From the NCBI RefSeq assembly GCF_030036535.1, contig NZ_CP080387.1, forward strand, positions 806,001 to 870,000: 64,000 nt of DNA. The letters are read 5' to 3'. The notes under the pieces are model-generated. The model did not search any database. It saw nothing but the letters and a program-made list of their open reading frames with translations, and was not told where the DNA came from. The stretch comes from Agrobacterium cucumeris (GTDB taxonomy: Bacteria > Pseudomonadota > Alphaproteobacteria > Rhizobiales > Rhizobiaceae). This document shows, piece by piece, positions 8,475 to 19,255 of this stretch. Made by a program: the position numbers and the translations under genes. Within the stretch, counting starts at the first letter, position 1. Each line of letters starts with the position of its first letter.

Positions 8475-10247
8475 GTGCATCAGGAAATGATTGCTTTTGT
8501 GGTGCGGCTTAAAAGCCGGGCGCATTTCATTATTCAGAGAAGCCCGCTGCGGGGCAGGGAAGGTGTGCTTGGTTCCGCCGCCCGCCGCCGGGTGGATACG
8601 CGAATGCGCCTCGGTATCCTGATCGCCGTTTTCGTCGCCATCTATGCCGTCGTGGCTGCGCGTCTTGTTCAATATGGGCTTGCGCAACCCGTCGCAACCG
8701 CGTGGATCAACACCGGCGCCACCGCCGTCGCGTCGCGGCCGGATATCGTCGACCGCAACGGCAAGCTTCTTGCCACCGATCTCAACATGGTGTCGCTTTA
8801 TGCCGATCCGCGCCGGGTGGTCGATCCGGACGAGGTGGTGGAGAAGCTGGCGACCGTCATCCCCAATCTCGACTGGCGCGACACGCATCGCAGATTGCGT
8901 TCGGATAGCGGTTTCCAATGGCTGCGACGCCAGCTTACGCCCCGTCAGCAGGCGGATATCCTCAATCTCGGCATACCCGGCATCGGCTTCCGGCCGGAAA
9001 AGCGCCGGTTTTATCCGGGTGGCCCGACGGCCTCGCATATTATCGGCCACGTGAATGTCGATAATCAGGGCCTTGCCGGCATGGAGCGTTATCTCGACCA
9101 GCAGGGGCTCGCTGATCTGCGCGCCACCGGTCTTGCAAGCGGCGTGGCGCTGGAGCCGGTGAAACTGTCGATCGATCTGCGCGTGCAGAACATCGTCCGT
9201 GAGGTCGTCATGAAGGCGAAAACCGACTATCAGGCGGAAGCGGCGGGCGCGGTGATCCTTGACGTGGAGACGGGCGAGGTGCTGGCCATGGCCTCGGTGC
9301 CGGACTACGACCCCAACGAACCGTCCCGTACCCTTGCCGATGGCAGCATCGACAGGGAGTATGAAAAGGGCTGGTTCAACCGCATGAGCAACGCCACCTT
9401 CGAGATGGGCTCCACATTCAAGAGCTTCACGCTCGCCATGGGGCTGGAGGCGGGCGCGATCACGCTGAATTCAGTGGTCGACGCGTCGCGGCCGATCCGC
9501 ATGGGCGGCTTCACCATCAAGGATTTCTGGGGCAAGAACCGCCCGCTTTCAATCGCGGAAGTGTTTCAATACTCATCCAACATCGGCACGGCGGCGGTTG
9601 CCGACATGGTCGGTGTCGAAGGCCACCAGCAGTTCCTGACGAAACTCGGGCTGCTGTCGCGCATGGAGACCGAGATGCCGGGCGTGGCCACGCCAACTCA
9701 GCCGAGGACGTGGAAGAAGATCAATTCCGTCACCATTTCCTTCGGGCACGGTATAGCCACCACACCATTGCAGACGGCGGTTGCCGCCGCAGCGCTTATC
9801 AATGGCGGAAACCTGATTTCACCGACTTTCCTGTCGCGTTCAAGGGAAGATGCGGCAACGGTTTCCCGTGCCGTCATCAAGGGAAAGACCAGCGCCGATA
9901 TGCGTTATCTTTTCAACTGGAATGGTATCAAGGGCTCCGGCAGGCGTGCGCAGGTCGAAGGATTTCACGTCGGCGGCAAGACCGGCACCGCTGACAAGGT
10001 CATCAACGGCCGCTACGCCAAGGATATCAATTTCAACAGCTTCGTCGCCGCCTTTCCGATGCATAAGCCGAGATATGTCGTGCTGTCGATGATCGATGCG
10101 CCGAAGACGGGTGAGAACGGCGGCCGCACGGCAGCCTCCACCGCAGCGCCGATGATCCGCGAAATCGTCGCCCAGACGGCAGCGCTCCTCGGTGTCAAAC
10201 CGCGTTTTGGTTACGAAGCGGATCCGCAATTGCTGATGGACTATTGA
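8475..10247 (+). CDS. PBP3/FtsI-like peptidoglycan D,D-transpeptidase, second paralogue (PBP3b type)
   Basis: A class B penicillin-binding protein: one membrane helix (about 46-66), a dimerisation/pedestal region, and a transpeptidase domain with S313-T-F-K316, SSN at 367-369 and KTGT in HVGGKTGTADKV near 505. It crosslinks septal or wall peptidoglycan in the periplasm and should be a beta-lactam target. FtsI is normally in the mraZ-mraW-ftsI-murE division cluster; this copy is surrounded by unrelated genes, matching the second PBP3 (PBP3b) reported in Agrobacterium tumefaciens. Start choice is uncertain: a GTG at 8475 gives 590 residues, an ATG at 8487 is close behind, and both have weak ribosome binding sites. 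Confidence 0.85.
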   Translation: MHQEMIAFVVRLKSRAHFIIQRSPLRGREGVLGSAARRRVDTRMRLGILIAVFVAIYAVVAARLVQYGLAQPVATAWINTGATAVASRPDIVDRNGKLLATDLNMVSLYADPRRVVDPDEVVEKLATVIPNLDWRDTHRRLRSDSGFQWLRRQLTPRQQADILNLGIPGIGFRPEKRRFYPGGPTASHIIGHVNVDNQGLAGMERYLDQQGLADLRATGLASGVALEPVKLSIDLRVQNIVREVVMKAKTDYQAEAAGAVILDVETGEVLAMASVPDYDPNEPSRTLADGSIDREYEKGWFNRMSNATFEMGSTFKSFTLAMGLEAGAITLNSVVDASRPIRMGGFTIKDFWGKNRPLSIAEVFQYSSNIGTAAVADMVGVEGHQQFLTKLGLLSRMETEMPGVATPTQPRTWKKINSVTISFGHGIATTPLQTAVAAAALINGGNLISPTFLSRSREDAATVSRAVIKGKTSADMRYLFNWNGIKGSGRRAQVEGFHVGGKTGTADKVINGRYAKDINFNSFVAAFPMHKPRYVVLSMIDAPKTGENGGRTAASTAAPMIREIVAQTAALLGVKPRFGYEADPQLLMDY

Positions 10248-10258
10248 TGTCTGCCTCT

Positions 10259-10289
10259 CCTCGTTCCCGCAACGGGCACAGGAACGAGG
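10259..10289. terminator. Convergent hairpin between PBP gene and rarD
   Basis: A 9-bp perfect stem (CCTCGTTCC / GGAACGAGG) with a 13-nt loop sits between two convergent genes. No T run is present on either side, so it is a plausible but Rho-assisted bidirectional stop. Confidence 0.45.
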
Positions 10290-10301
10290 GAAGGAGCCGG
10301 A

Positions 10302-11210
10302 TTACCGCTTTAACCGCATCAGACTTGAGCCGGTATAGATCGCCAGTGCCACCCAGATCATCGCAAACGCCGCCATCCGCACCGTGTCGAACGGTTCCTT
10401 GAAGATGAAGATGGCGATGAGGAAGATCATCGTCGGCGCGATATATTGCATGATGCCGATGGTCGAAAGCCGCAGCAACTTGGCGCCATTGCCATAGAGA
10501 ATGAGCGGAACGGCGGTGATCACGCCGCTTGCTGCCAGAAGCCAGGTGTCGGCGGAATTGCCGCCCATGAAATGCGCCTGTCCGCTGAAGCCCAGCCAGG
10601 CCATGACCAGCACGGCGGGAATGGACAGCAGCATGACTTCGAGCAAGAAGCCCTGCGTCGCGCCAATCGGCAATGTCTTGCGGAAAAAGGCGTAAAAACC
10701 CCAGGACATTGTGAGCGCGATTGACACCCACGGCAGGCTGCCCGCATGCCAGGTGAGGATCGCCACCGCTATTGCCACGAGGCCGATGGCGGCGATCTGC
10801 GCCGGATAAAGTTTCTCCTTCAGGAGCACGGCACCCAGAAAAATGCTGAACAGCGGATTGATGAAATAACCGAGTGCGGCATCCAGTGCACGGCCCGCGC
10901 CGATCGCCCAGATATAGATGCCCCAGTTGATGCTGATGAGGGCGGCAGTGAGGCTCGCCATGGCCAGCATCTTCGGGCTTTTCAGTGCCGAGCGGATTTC
11001 CGTTGTCCGGCCGAGCGCAATCAGCACCGCCGCCGCGATCGGCACCGACCAGATGACACGATGCACGATGACCTCGATCGGCGAGATATGCGCAACCGCC
11101 TTCATGTAGATGGGGAGGAAGCCCCACAAGAGATAAGCGGAGAGCGCGAAAGCAAAACCGCGCGCGCTGTCGCCGCCCTCTTGGGCCGGGAGCGATTTGT
11201 CGAGTGCCAT
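10302..11210 (-). CDS. rarD: EamA-family transporter RarD
   Basis: A 302-residue inner-membrane protein with about ten hydrophobic helices in two homologous halves, the EamA/DMT fold. The opening SAYLLWGFLPIYMKAV and the segment SINWGIYIWAIGAGRALDAALGYFINPL are typical of the RarD (TIGR00688) group. RarD was named from a chloramphenicol phenotype in Pseudomonas, but its natural substrate is unknown; small-metabolite or amino-acid export is the general guess. The ATG at 11210 is preferred; an in-frame TTG five codons upstream (11225) has no better binding site. It faces the PBP gene tail to tail. Confidence 0.85.
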   Translation of the reverse strand: MALDKSLPAQEGGDSARGFAFALSAYLLWGFLPIYMKAVAHISPIEVIVHRVIWSVPIAAAVLIALGRTTEIRSALKSPKMLAMASLTAALISINWGIYIWAIGAGRALDAALGYFINPLFSIFLGAVLLKEKLYPAQIAAIGLVAIAVAILTWHAGSLPWVSIALTMSWGFYAFFRKTLPIGATQGFLLEVMLLSIPAVLVMAWLGFSGQAHFMGGNSADTWLLAASGVITAVPLILYGNGAKLLRLSTIGIMQYIAPTMIFLIAIFIFKEPFDTVRMAAFAMIWVALAIYTGSSLMRLKR

Positions 11211-11360
11211 GGGGAGTACCGCCAAAATTGTTCGGATGGCGTTTTATAGCGGATCGTCACAGGGGCGGCCAATTCATTTCCGTGAAGGGTTCATGAGAAA
11301 AACTGCATGAATAACAGGCGCTTTGCTCTTGAAATAAGCTGCCATCGTAACTGTCAGGGT

Positions 11361-11389
11361 GCTCCACGCGAAAAAATCCCGCGTGGAGC
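11361..11389. terminator. Intergenic hairpin upstream of rarD, downstream of pip
   Basis: A 10-bp perfect stem (GCTCCACGCG / CGCGTGGAGC) around an A-rich 9-nt loop lies 63 bp past the pip stop. Both flanking genes run on the minus strand, so it most likely ends the DUF559-GFA-pip transcript. No T run follows. Confidence 0.4.
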
Positions 11390-11451
11390 CTCATAGGCAT
11401 CCCATATGAATCATTGTCTCACCCGGCCGTTTCAAACCGCTGAAAAGACTC

Positions 11452-12889
<1,438 letters not shown>

Positions 12890-12890
<1 letters not shown>

Positions 12891-13351
12891 CAGCGGCCTT
12901 CTTCAGGAGGCCAGACCTGCGTGTCGTGATCCGGGTGCTGATAGGAGTTGATTTCGGCTTCGTCCACGCCCTGTTCCACGGCTGGTTTGGAAAACAGCTG
13001 CTCGATCCACGGCATGCGCTTGTGAAAATTGACCTGCACCTGCGGTTCGATCTGCTCCGAGTGATCGAAAGCGCCGATGGCGATCTCCATGCCTCCCGGA
13101 TAATGATAGGTCAGCGGCGTGCCGCATTTGTTGCAGAAACCGCGATGGATCTTGGTCGAGGAGCGGAAGAGGGCAGGCTGGCCGCGTGTCCAGACCAGAT
13201 GCGCCTGATCGGCGCTGACCAGCGCGCCGAAGAAATTGCCGAAATGTTTCTGGCACATGCGGCAATGGCAGATGGAGGCCCGGCCAAGCTTGCTGGCGTG
13301 AAAACGCACGGCCCCGCACTGGCAGCCGCCGGAAAAGCCCGCTTCATTCAT
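12890..13351 (-). CDS. GFA-fold protein, copy 2 of 3
   Basis: A 153-residue GFA-family protein: CQCGAVRF, CHCRMCQKHFGNFFG and GFCNKCGTPLTYHYPGG supply the zinc cysteines. The acidic C terminus includes YQHPDHDTQVWPPEE. It is more similar by eye to copy 3 (shared GTPLTY) than to copy 1. The start overlaps the stop of copy 3 by 4 bp (ATGA). Divergence between the copies in the middle region, where a substrate would bind, suggests specialisation and not redundancy, but substrate is unknown. Confidence 0.88.
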
Positions 13352-13824
13352 TTTCCGCTCTCCGGTGGCCAGCTTTCAGTGTCGTGGTCGGGGTGCTGAT
13401 AGGAGACGAGGTTGGTGAGATAATCCACCGAGGTCAGGTCGTCTTCCGTGGGAACGGCAGGCAGCGTGTGGATGCTGTCGACGAAATCGATCTTGCGCTC
13501 CACGCCCCACTGAATGGTCGGCGGCAGGGCGGCGGGATCGTCGAATGCCCCCGCTGCCACCGCCACGCCATCCGGCGCTTCATAGGTCAGCGGCGTGCCG
13601 CATTCCGGGCAGAAGCCGCGCTTGACGACGCTGGAGGACTGAAAGCGCTTCGGCTCACCGCGCGTCCATTCGAATTCGACCTCACGCACGGAGACCAGCG
13701 GCGCATAATAAGCCCCGAAAGCCTTCTGGCACATGCGGCAATGACAGACGGAGCTGTCTTTCAGATCGCCGGTCGCGCGAAAACGGATCGCGCCGCATTG
13801 GCATCCGCCGGTATGGGTGGTCAT
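13348..13824 (-). CDS. GFA-fold protein, copy 3 of 3
   Basis: A 158-residue GFA-family protein with CQCGAIRF, CHCRMCQKAFGAYYAPL and GFCPECGTPLTYEAPDG, hence the full zinc-site set. The tail YQHPDHDTESWPPE repeats the signature of the other two copies. It is the most upstream GFA gene and overlaps the DUF559 gene stop by 4 bp. An insertion near 125-140 (HTLPAVPTEDDLTSVDYLT) is longer than in copy 2. Confidence 0.88.
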   Translation of the reverse strand: MTTHTGGCQCGAIRFRATGDLKDSSVCHCRMCQKAFGAYYAPLVSVREVEFEWTRGEPKRFQSSSVVKRGFCPECGTPLTYEAPDGVAVAAGAFDDPAALPPTIQWGVERKIDFVDSIHTLPAVPTEDDLTSVDYLTNLVSYQHPDHDTESWPPESGK

Positions 13825-14189
13825 GCTTGGTTCTCCTTTACCGTTCGGATAATGTGGAGACAGACATTATCGATGTCTTTGAGGATATCATCGTTCCAGA
13901 AACGGAGGACGGTCCAGCCAAGTTCCTCAAAGGTCTGTGTTCTCTGCTGGTCATAGTTTGCCGCAGCATCTTCCGTGTGCTGAAATCCATCCAGCTCGAT
14001 GATAATCTTATGAGATGGGCAGGCGAAATCAACGATGTATCCAGCGACAGGCAGCTGGCGTCTGAAAGAGAGGCCGTCTAGGCGGTGAGCATGGACGGCG
14101 CCCCAAAACTTCAGTTCTGTGTCGGTCATAGCCTTTCGCATTTGCCGCGCATATTCCCGATGTTGGGGTTTGACCTTGGCGTGGGGCAT
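13821..14189 (-). CDS. DUF559 (Vsr/restriction-endonuclease-fold) protein
   Basis: A 122-residue protein opening MPHAKVKPQHREYARQMRK. The family core is present: TELKFWGAVHAHRLDGLSFRRQ, then VAGYIVDFACPSHKIIIELDG with the acidic D/E residues expected of a PD-(D/E)XK-like site, and VLRFWNDDILKD near the end. DUF559 proteins resemble very-short-patch-repair endonucleases; a DNA-cleaving role is inferred, not shown. It is the first gene of the GFA-pip operon, with a 4-bp overlap. The ATG at 14189 is chosen because further in-frame codons upstream to 14318 simply translate the adjacent RIME repeat. Confidence 0.82.
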   Translation of the reverse strand: MPHAKVKPQHREYARQMRKAMTDTELKFWGAVHAHRLDGLSFRRQLPVAGYIVDFACPSHKIIIELDGFQHTEDAAANYDQQRTQTFEELGWTVLRFWNDDILKDIDNVCLHIIRTVKENQA

Positions 14190-14261
14190 GAGCGGCTCGC
14201 GGCTTGAAGGGATACTGCGAGATTGGAATATGGTATGGGCGAAAGCAAGGGCCTGTCGTGT

Positions 14262-14429
14262 GGCTTTACCCCCCTCTGCCCTGCCGGGCATCTCCCCCTC
14301 AAGGGGGGAGATCAGCAAGACGCGCTACTTCAACTTCACTCTCTCACCGTGAGATGGGCGAGACCTCGCCGCGAATCGATCTCCCCCCTTGAGGGGGAGA
14401 TGCCCGGCAGGGCAGAGGGGGGTAAAGCC
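14262..14429. repeat. RIME-type rhizobial intergenic mosaic element, copy 1
   Basis: Two arms of 51 bp (14262-14312 and 14379-14429) are perfect inverted copies, separated by 66 bp. Each arm contains the characteristic blocks CCCCCCTCTGCCCTGCCGGG and CATCTCCCCCTCAAGGGGGG. This composition is that of the rhizobial RIME elements. A diverged copy lies at 29740-29897. It separates the DUF559 operon from cysS and would form a very stable RNA hairpin in either direction. Confidence 0.8.
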
Positions 14430-14442
14430 GCGAATCGCAGCC

Positions 14443-15828
<1,386 letters not shown>

Positions 15829-16044
15829 GCGGGTGTTCCCTAAAGGCAGTCAATTGTCCTGACCGGACCGTTTGTCTGTTGGACCTTGCGGGGAGACGAA
15901 AACGATCTGGCCGGCGGCGAACCAGCAAAATTTATTCAGCAGCAGGTGCAGATCGTTGTTTTCATGTCTTGCCTTATGGCGCGGCGGTGCCGTGCGGTCA
16001 AGAGCATCCGTGGTGACCGCATCGGCTGCCGAGGCATGAAACAG

Positions 16045-16785
16045 TCACTCCGGCTGGCGGTAGTCCACGAATTTCCTGTCACGCACGACAAAGAGCTTGC
16101 CGGTTTCGGTAAGCTCCGGCGAGGCAAGCGGAAGAATGGCGGCGGCAACCTCTGACGGGTGCGGCACGGTGGCCGGGTCTTCGCCGGGCATGGCCTGGGC
16201 CCGCATGGCGGTGCGTGTGGCGCCGGGATTGATGCTGTTGATGCGCAGCGCGCTCTTTTCGGTCTCTGCCGCCCAGGTGCGGGCGAGTGCTTCGACTGCC
16301 GCCTTGGAGGTGGAATAGACACCCCAGAAGGGGCGACAGCTATGGGCGGCACCCGAAGACAGGATCAGCGCGCGGCCGGCATCCGATCTCAGCAGCAGCG
16401 GCTCAACCGAGCGGATCAGCCGCCATGTGGCGGTGACATTGATGGTCATCACCCGCTCGAAAACCTTGGCCTCGATATGGCCGACCGGCGAGATGACGCC
16501 GAGAACGCCGGCATTGGCGACCAGAATATCAAGCTTGCCCCAGCGCTCGAAGATATTGGCGCCCAGCGCATCGATGGCGTTCATGTCGGAAAGATCGAAG
16601 GGAACCAGCGTCGCGGTGCCGCCAACGGCCTTGATGGCGTCGTCCAGTTCCTCAAGGCCGCCGACCGTGCGGGCGCAGGCGATGACATGCGCGCCGGCCT
16701 TGGCCAGTTCCAGCGCCGTGAAATAACCGATACCGCGCGAAGCGCCGGTGACGAGCGCGATGCGGCCCTTGAGATTGATGGTCAT
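16045..16785 (-). CDS. SDR-family NAD(P)-dependent oxidoreductase
   Basis: A short-chain dehydrogenase of 246 residues. The cofactor loop TGASRGIG lies at 14-21, the NAG motif in ILVANAGVLG, and the catalytic Ser/Tyr/Lys in LILSSGAAHS and YSTSKAA. The acidic D in VPFDLSD follows the usual pattern. Substrate cannot be read; rhizobial orthologues are annotated generically. Its position between purF and cysS does not indicate a pathway. It probably has its own promoter, since a strong terminator ends purF just upstream. Confidence 0.85.
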   Translation of the reverse strand: MTINLKGRIALVTGASRGIGYFTALELAKAGAHVIACARTVGGLEELDDAIKAVGGTATLVPFDLSDMNAIDALGANIFERWGKLDILVANAGVLGVISPVGHIEAKVFERVMTINVTATWRLIRSVEPLLLRSDAGRALILSSGAAHSCRPFWGVYSTSKAAVEALARTWAAETEKSALRINSINPGATRTAMRAQAMPGEDPATVPHPSEVAAAILPLASPELTETGKLFVVRDRKFVDYRQPE

Positions 16786-16883
16786 GTTGCCCCTCCGAAA
16801 TGATTGCGCCTCCTTTTACGAAGCCACAGCGGCCGGCTGCAAGCGATTAAATCGTCGCATGGGACGGCCTGAACAAAAGGCAA

Positions 16884-16917
16884 GAAAAAAGCGGCCCCCG
16901 GAAGCCGGCGGCCGCTT
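16884..16917 (-). terminator. purF terminator
   Basis: On the minus strand a perfect AGCGGCC / GGCCGCT stem with a GC-rich loop is followed by seven T, 15 bp after the purF stop. A classic intrinsic terminator. Confidence 0.85.
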
Positions 16918-16931
16918 GTTCATTCGGGCTA

Positions 16932-18440
16932 TCAGCCGTTGCTGGCCAGCATGGAAATCTTGCTGCCCATCGCCTCGCCGTTCTGGTCGAGAAGGCGGGT
17001 CGGATAGTCGCCGGTAAAATAATGATCCGTGAACTGCGGCCGCGCATGGTTGCGGTTCTCGCCGCCGACGGCGCGGTAAAGCCCGTCGATCGACAGGAAA
17101 GCCAGCGAATCGGCACCGATGAACTTCGCCATCGCCTCGACATCGGCATATTGGTTGGCGAGCAGCTTGTCGGCGTCAGGTGTGTCGATGCCGTAGAAAT
17201 CCGGATGGAAAATCATTGGGCTCGCAACGCGGATATGAACTTCCTTGGCGCCGGCTTCGCGGATCATCTGAACGATCTTGACCGAAGTGGTGCCGCGCAC
17301 GATGGAATCATCCACCAGCACCACGCGCTTGCCTTCGATCATCGCCCGGTTGGCGGAATGCTTGAGCTTGACGCCGAAAGCACGGATCTGCTGCGTCGGC
17401 TCGATGAAGGTGCGGCCGACGTAGTGGTTGCGGATGATGCCGTATTCGAAGGGAATGCCGCTTTCCTGCGCAAAACCGAGTGCTGCCGGCGTGCCGCCAT
17501 CGGGAACCGGGACAACGACGTCGGCTTCCAGCGGCGCTTCCTTGGCAAGGTTCATGCCCATGTTCTTGCGCGTCGTATAGACGTTGCGGCCGCCGACGAC
17601 GGAATCGGGGCGGGCGAAATAGACATATTCGAACAGGCAGAGACGCTCCGGCTGCGGCTTAGAGGGCTTGCGCGCATCGATGGTGATCGAACCATCGGGC
17701 TGGATTTCGCAGATGATGACTTCACCGTTTTCAACGTCGCGCACGAATTTCGCGCCGATGATATCGAGGGCGCAGGTTTCGGAGCAGAAGATCGGCTTAC
17801 CGTCCAACTCGCCCATGACCAGCGGGCGGATGCCGATCGGGTCACGCGCGGCGATCAGCTTAGTGCGCGTCATCGCCAGCATCGAATAACCGCCTTCCAT
17901 CTGCCTGATAGCATCGATGAAACGATCAGCGGTGGAGGAGTGGCGCGAGCGGGCGATGAGGTGGAGAACGACTTCGGTATCCGATGTCGACTGGCAGATT
18001 GCGCCGGTGGCGATGATCTGGCGGCGCAGCGTCAGGCCGTTGGTGAAGTTGCCGTTATGGGCAATGGAAATACCGCCTTCTTCCAGCTCGGCAAACAGCG
18101 GCTGCACGTTGCGCATCGCCACTTCGCCGGTCGTGGAATAACGGGTGTGGCCAATGGCGATGGAGCCGGGCAGGCGGGCAAGCGTTGCGGGATCGGTATA
18201 ATGATCTCCGACGAGGCCCATATGGCGTTCCTGATGGAAACGCTTGCCGTCGAAGGAGACGATACCAGCCGCTTCCTGGCCGCGATGCTGAAGCGCATGC
18301 AGGCCGAGCGCGGTCAGCGCCGAGGCGTCGGCATGGCCGAGAATGCCGAAAACGCCGCATTCTTCATGCAGCGTATCGCCGTCGATCTCTTCCTTGAAAG
18401 TGGCCCCAGGGAACGGGGAATGCGAAAGCGGCTCAATCAT
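16932..18440 (-). CDS. purF: Amidophosphoribosyltransferase
   Basis: PurF transfers the glutamine amide to PRPP to make phosphoribosylamine, the first committed purine step. The 502-residue protein has an N-terminal propeptide ending before the nucleophile C28 (EECGVFGILG), the glutaminase residues HTRYSTTG, and the PRPP loop VVLVDDSIVRGTT in the phosphoribosyltransferase half. Cysteines in the C-terminal region that would hold an Fe-S cluster (Bacillus type) are not evident as a set. Gene order cvpA then purF on the same strand is widespread in proteobacteria, but a hairpin at 18545-18569 separates them here. Confidence 0.96.
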   Translation of the reverse strand: MIEPLSHSPFPGATFKEEIDGDTLHEECGVFGILGHADASALTALGLHALQHRGQEAAGIVSFDGKRFHQERHMGLVGDHYTDPATLARLPGSIAIGHTRYSTTGEVAMRNVQPLFAELEEGGISIAHNGNFTNGLTLRRQIIATGAICQSTSDTEVVLHLIARSRHSSTADRFIDAIRQMEGGYSMLAMTRTKLIAARDPIGIRPLVMGELDGKPIFCSETCALDIIGAKFVRDVENGEVIICEIQPDGSITIDARKPSKPQPERLCLFEYVYFARPDSVVGGRNVYTTRKNMGMNLAKEAPLEADVVVPVPDGGTPAALGFAQESGIPFEYGIIRNHYVGRTFIEPTQQIRAFGVKLKHSANRAMIEGKRVVLVDDSIVRGTTSVKIVQMIREAGAKEVHIRVASPMIFHPDFYGIDTPDADKLLANQYADVEAMAKFIGADSLAFLSIDGLYRAVGGENRNHARPQFTDHYFTGDYPTRLLDQNGEAMGSKISMLASNG

Positions 18441-18544
18441 CCGGCTTGCCCTTGCTCTCTACCGAGAAAAAAGAAAGACCTCTCCGGTGAGCGTGTCTCC
18501 CGGTTGGCCTGTCTGTGTCGTGCTTGATATTTAGCACAAATAGC

Positions 18545-18569
18545 GCGCCTTGCATGCATTGCAAGGCGC
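18545..18569 (-). terminator. Hairpin between cvpA and purF
   Basis: A perfect 10-bp stem (GCGCCTTGCA / TGCAAGGCGC, 5-nt loop) starts 10 bp past the cvpA stop. On the minus strand it is followed by GCTATTTG, a weak T tract, so it may attenuate more than stop read-through into purF. Confidence 0.6.
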
Positions 18570-18578
18570 ACCCTCGTG

Positions 18579-19166
18579 TCAATTATTCGTTGCTGGCGGA
18601 TTTGTTGCCGGCACATCTTCCGCAGGGGCCTGCGCGGCCGTCGGTTCCTGCGGTTTTCCAAGGATACGGGCGCGAATCTGCGGCTCGATATCGTCAGGCA
18701 GAACCGCTTCCAGCTTGCCCACCAGCCCATCGAGGAAGGGCTTGGACTTGGCCTGCGTTACCCATTCCGGCTGCGTCTTCACATCCACCAGCCAGTTCCA
18801 GAAGGCGACCGCGACGACCAAAAGCAGAATGCCGCGCGCCGCGCCGAACAGGAAACCGAGCGTGCGATCCAGCGCGCCGATGCGGCTGTCGATGATGAAA
18901 TCGGCAATGCGCGAGGTGATGAAGGAGATGACGATCAGCGAGACGAGGAAGACCACGCCAGCCGAACCGGCAATGGCGATCTTGTCGTCATCGGTATAGT
19001 TGCGCGCATAGGGCAGCAGAACCGGATAGAGATAATAGGCGGCGGCGACCGAACCGGCCCAGCTCGCGATCGACAGAATCTCACGGGAAAAGCCGCGCAC
19101 CATCGCAAGAACGGCGGAGAAAAGAACAACGGCGATGACGATGCCGTCGAAAATTGTAATGGGCAT
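18579..19166 (-). CDS. cvpA: CvpA-family membrane protein
   Basis: A 195-residue inner-membrane protein with four predicted helices (about 5-25, 30-50, 65-85 and 100-125), including the family-typical VRGFSREILSIASWAGS. CvpA was found through colicin V production in E. coli, and the family has been linked to envelope stress and bile resistance; its molecular activity is unknown. The C-terminal 40 residues are Pro/Ala/Thr-rich (PQEPTAAQAPAEDVPATNPP), a probably disordered tail. It lies between radA and purF. Confidence 0.88.
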   Translation of the reverse strand: MPITIFDGIVIAVVLFSAVLAMVRGFSREILSIASWAGSVAAAYYLYPVLLPYARNYTDDDKIAIAGSAGVVFLVSLIVISFITSRIADFIIDSRIGALDRTLGFLFGAARGILLLVVAVAFWNWLVDVKTQPEWVTQAKSKPFLDGLVGKLEAVLPDDIEPQIRARILGKPQEPTAAQAPAEDVPATNPPATNN

Positions 19167-19255
19167 ATACCAACTCCGGAGGTGCGACGCCTTGTCAGAC
19201 GCTGCCTTGCCAATTTTGCGATCCTCTTACACCACTGTTTCCCTTGGCGAAAGGA

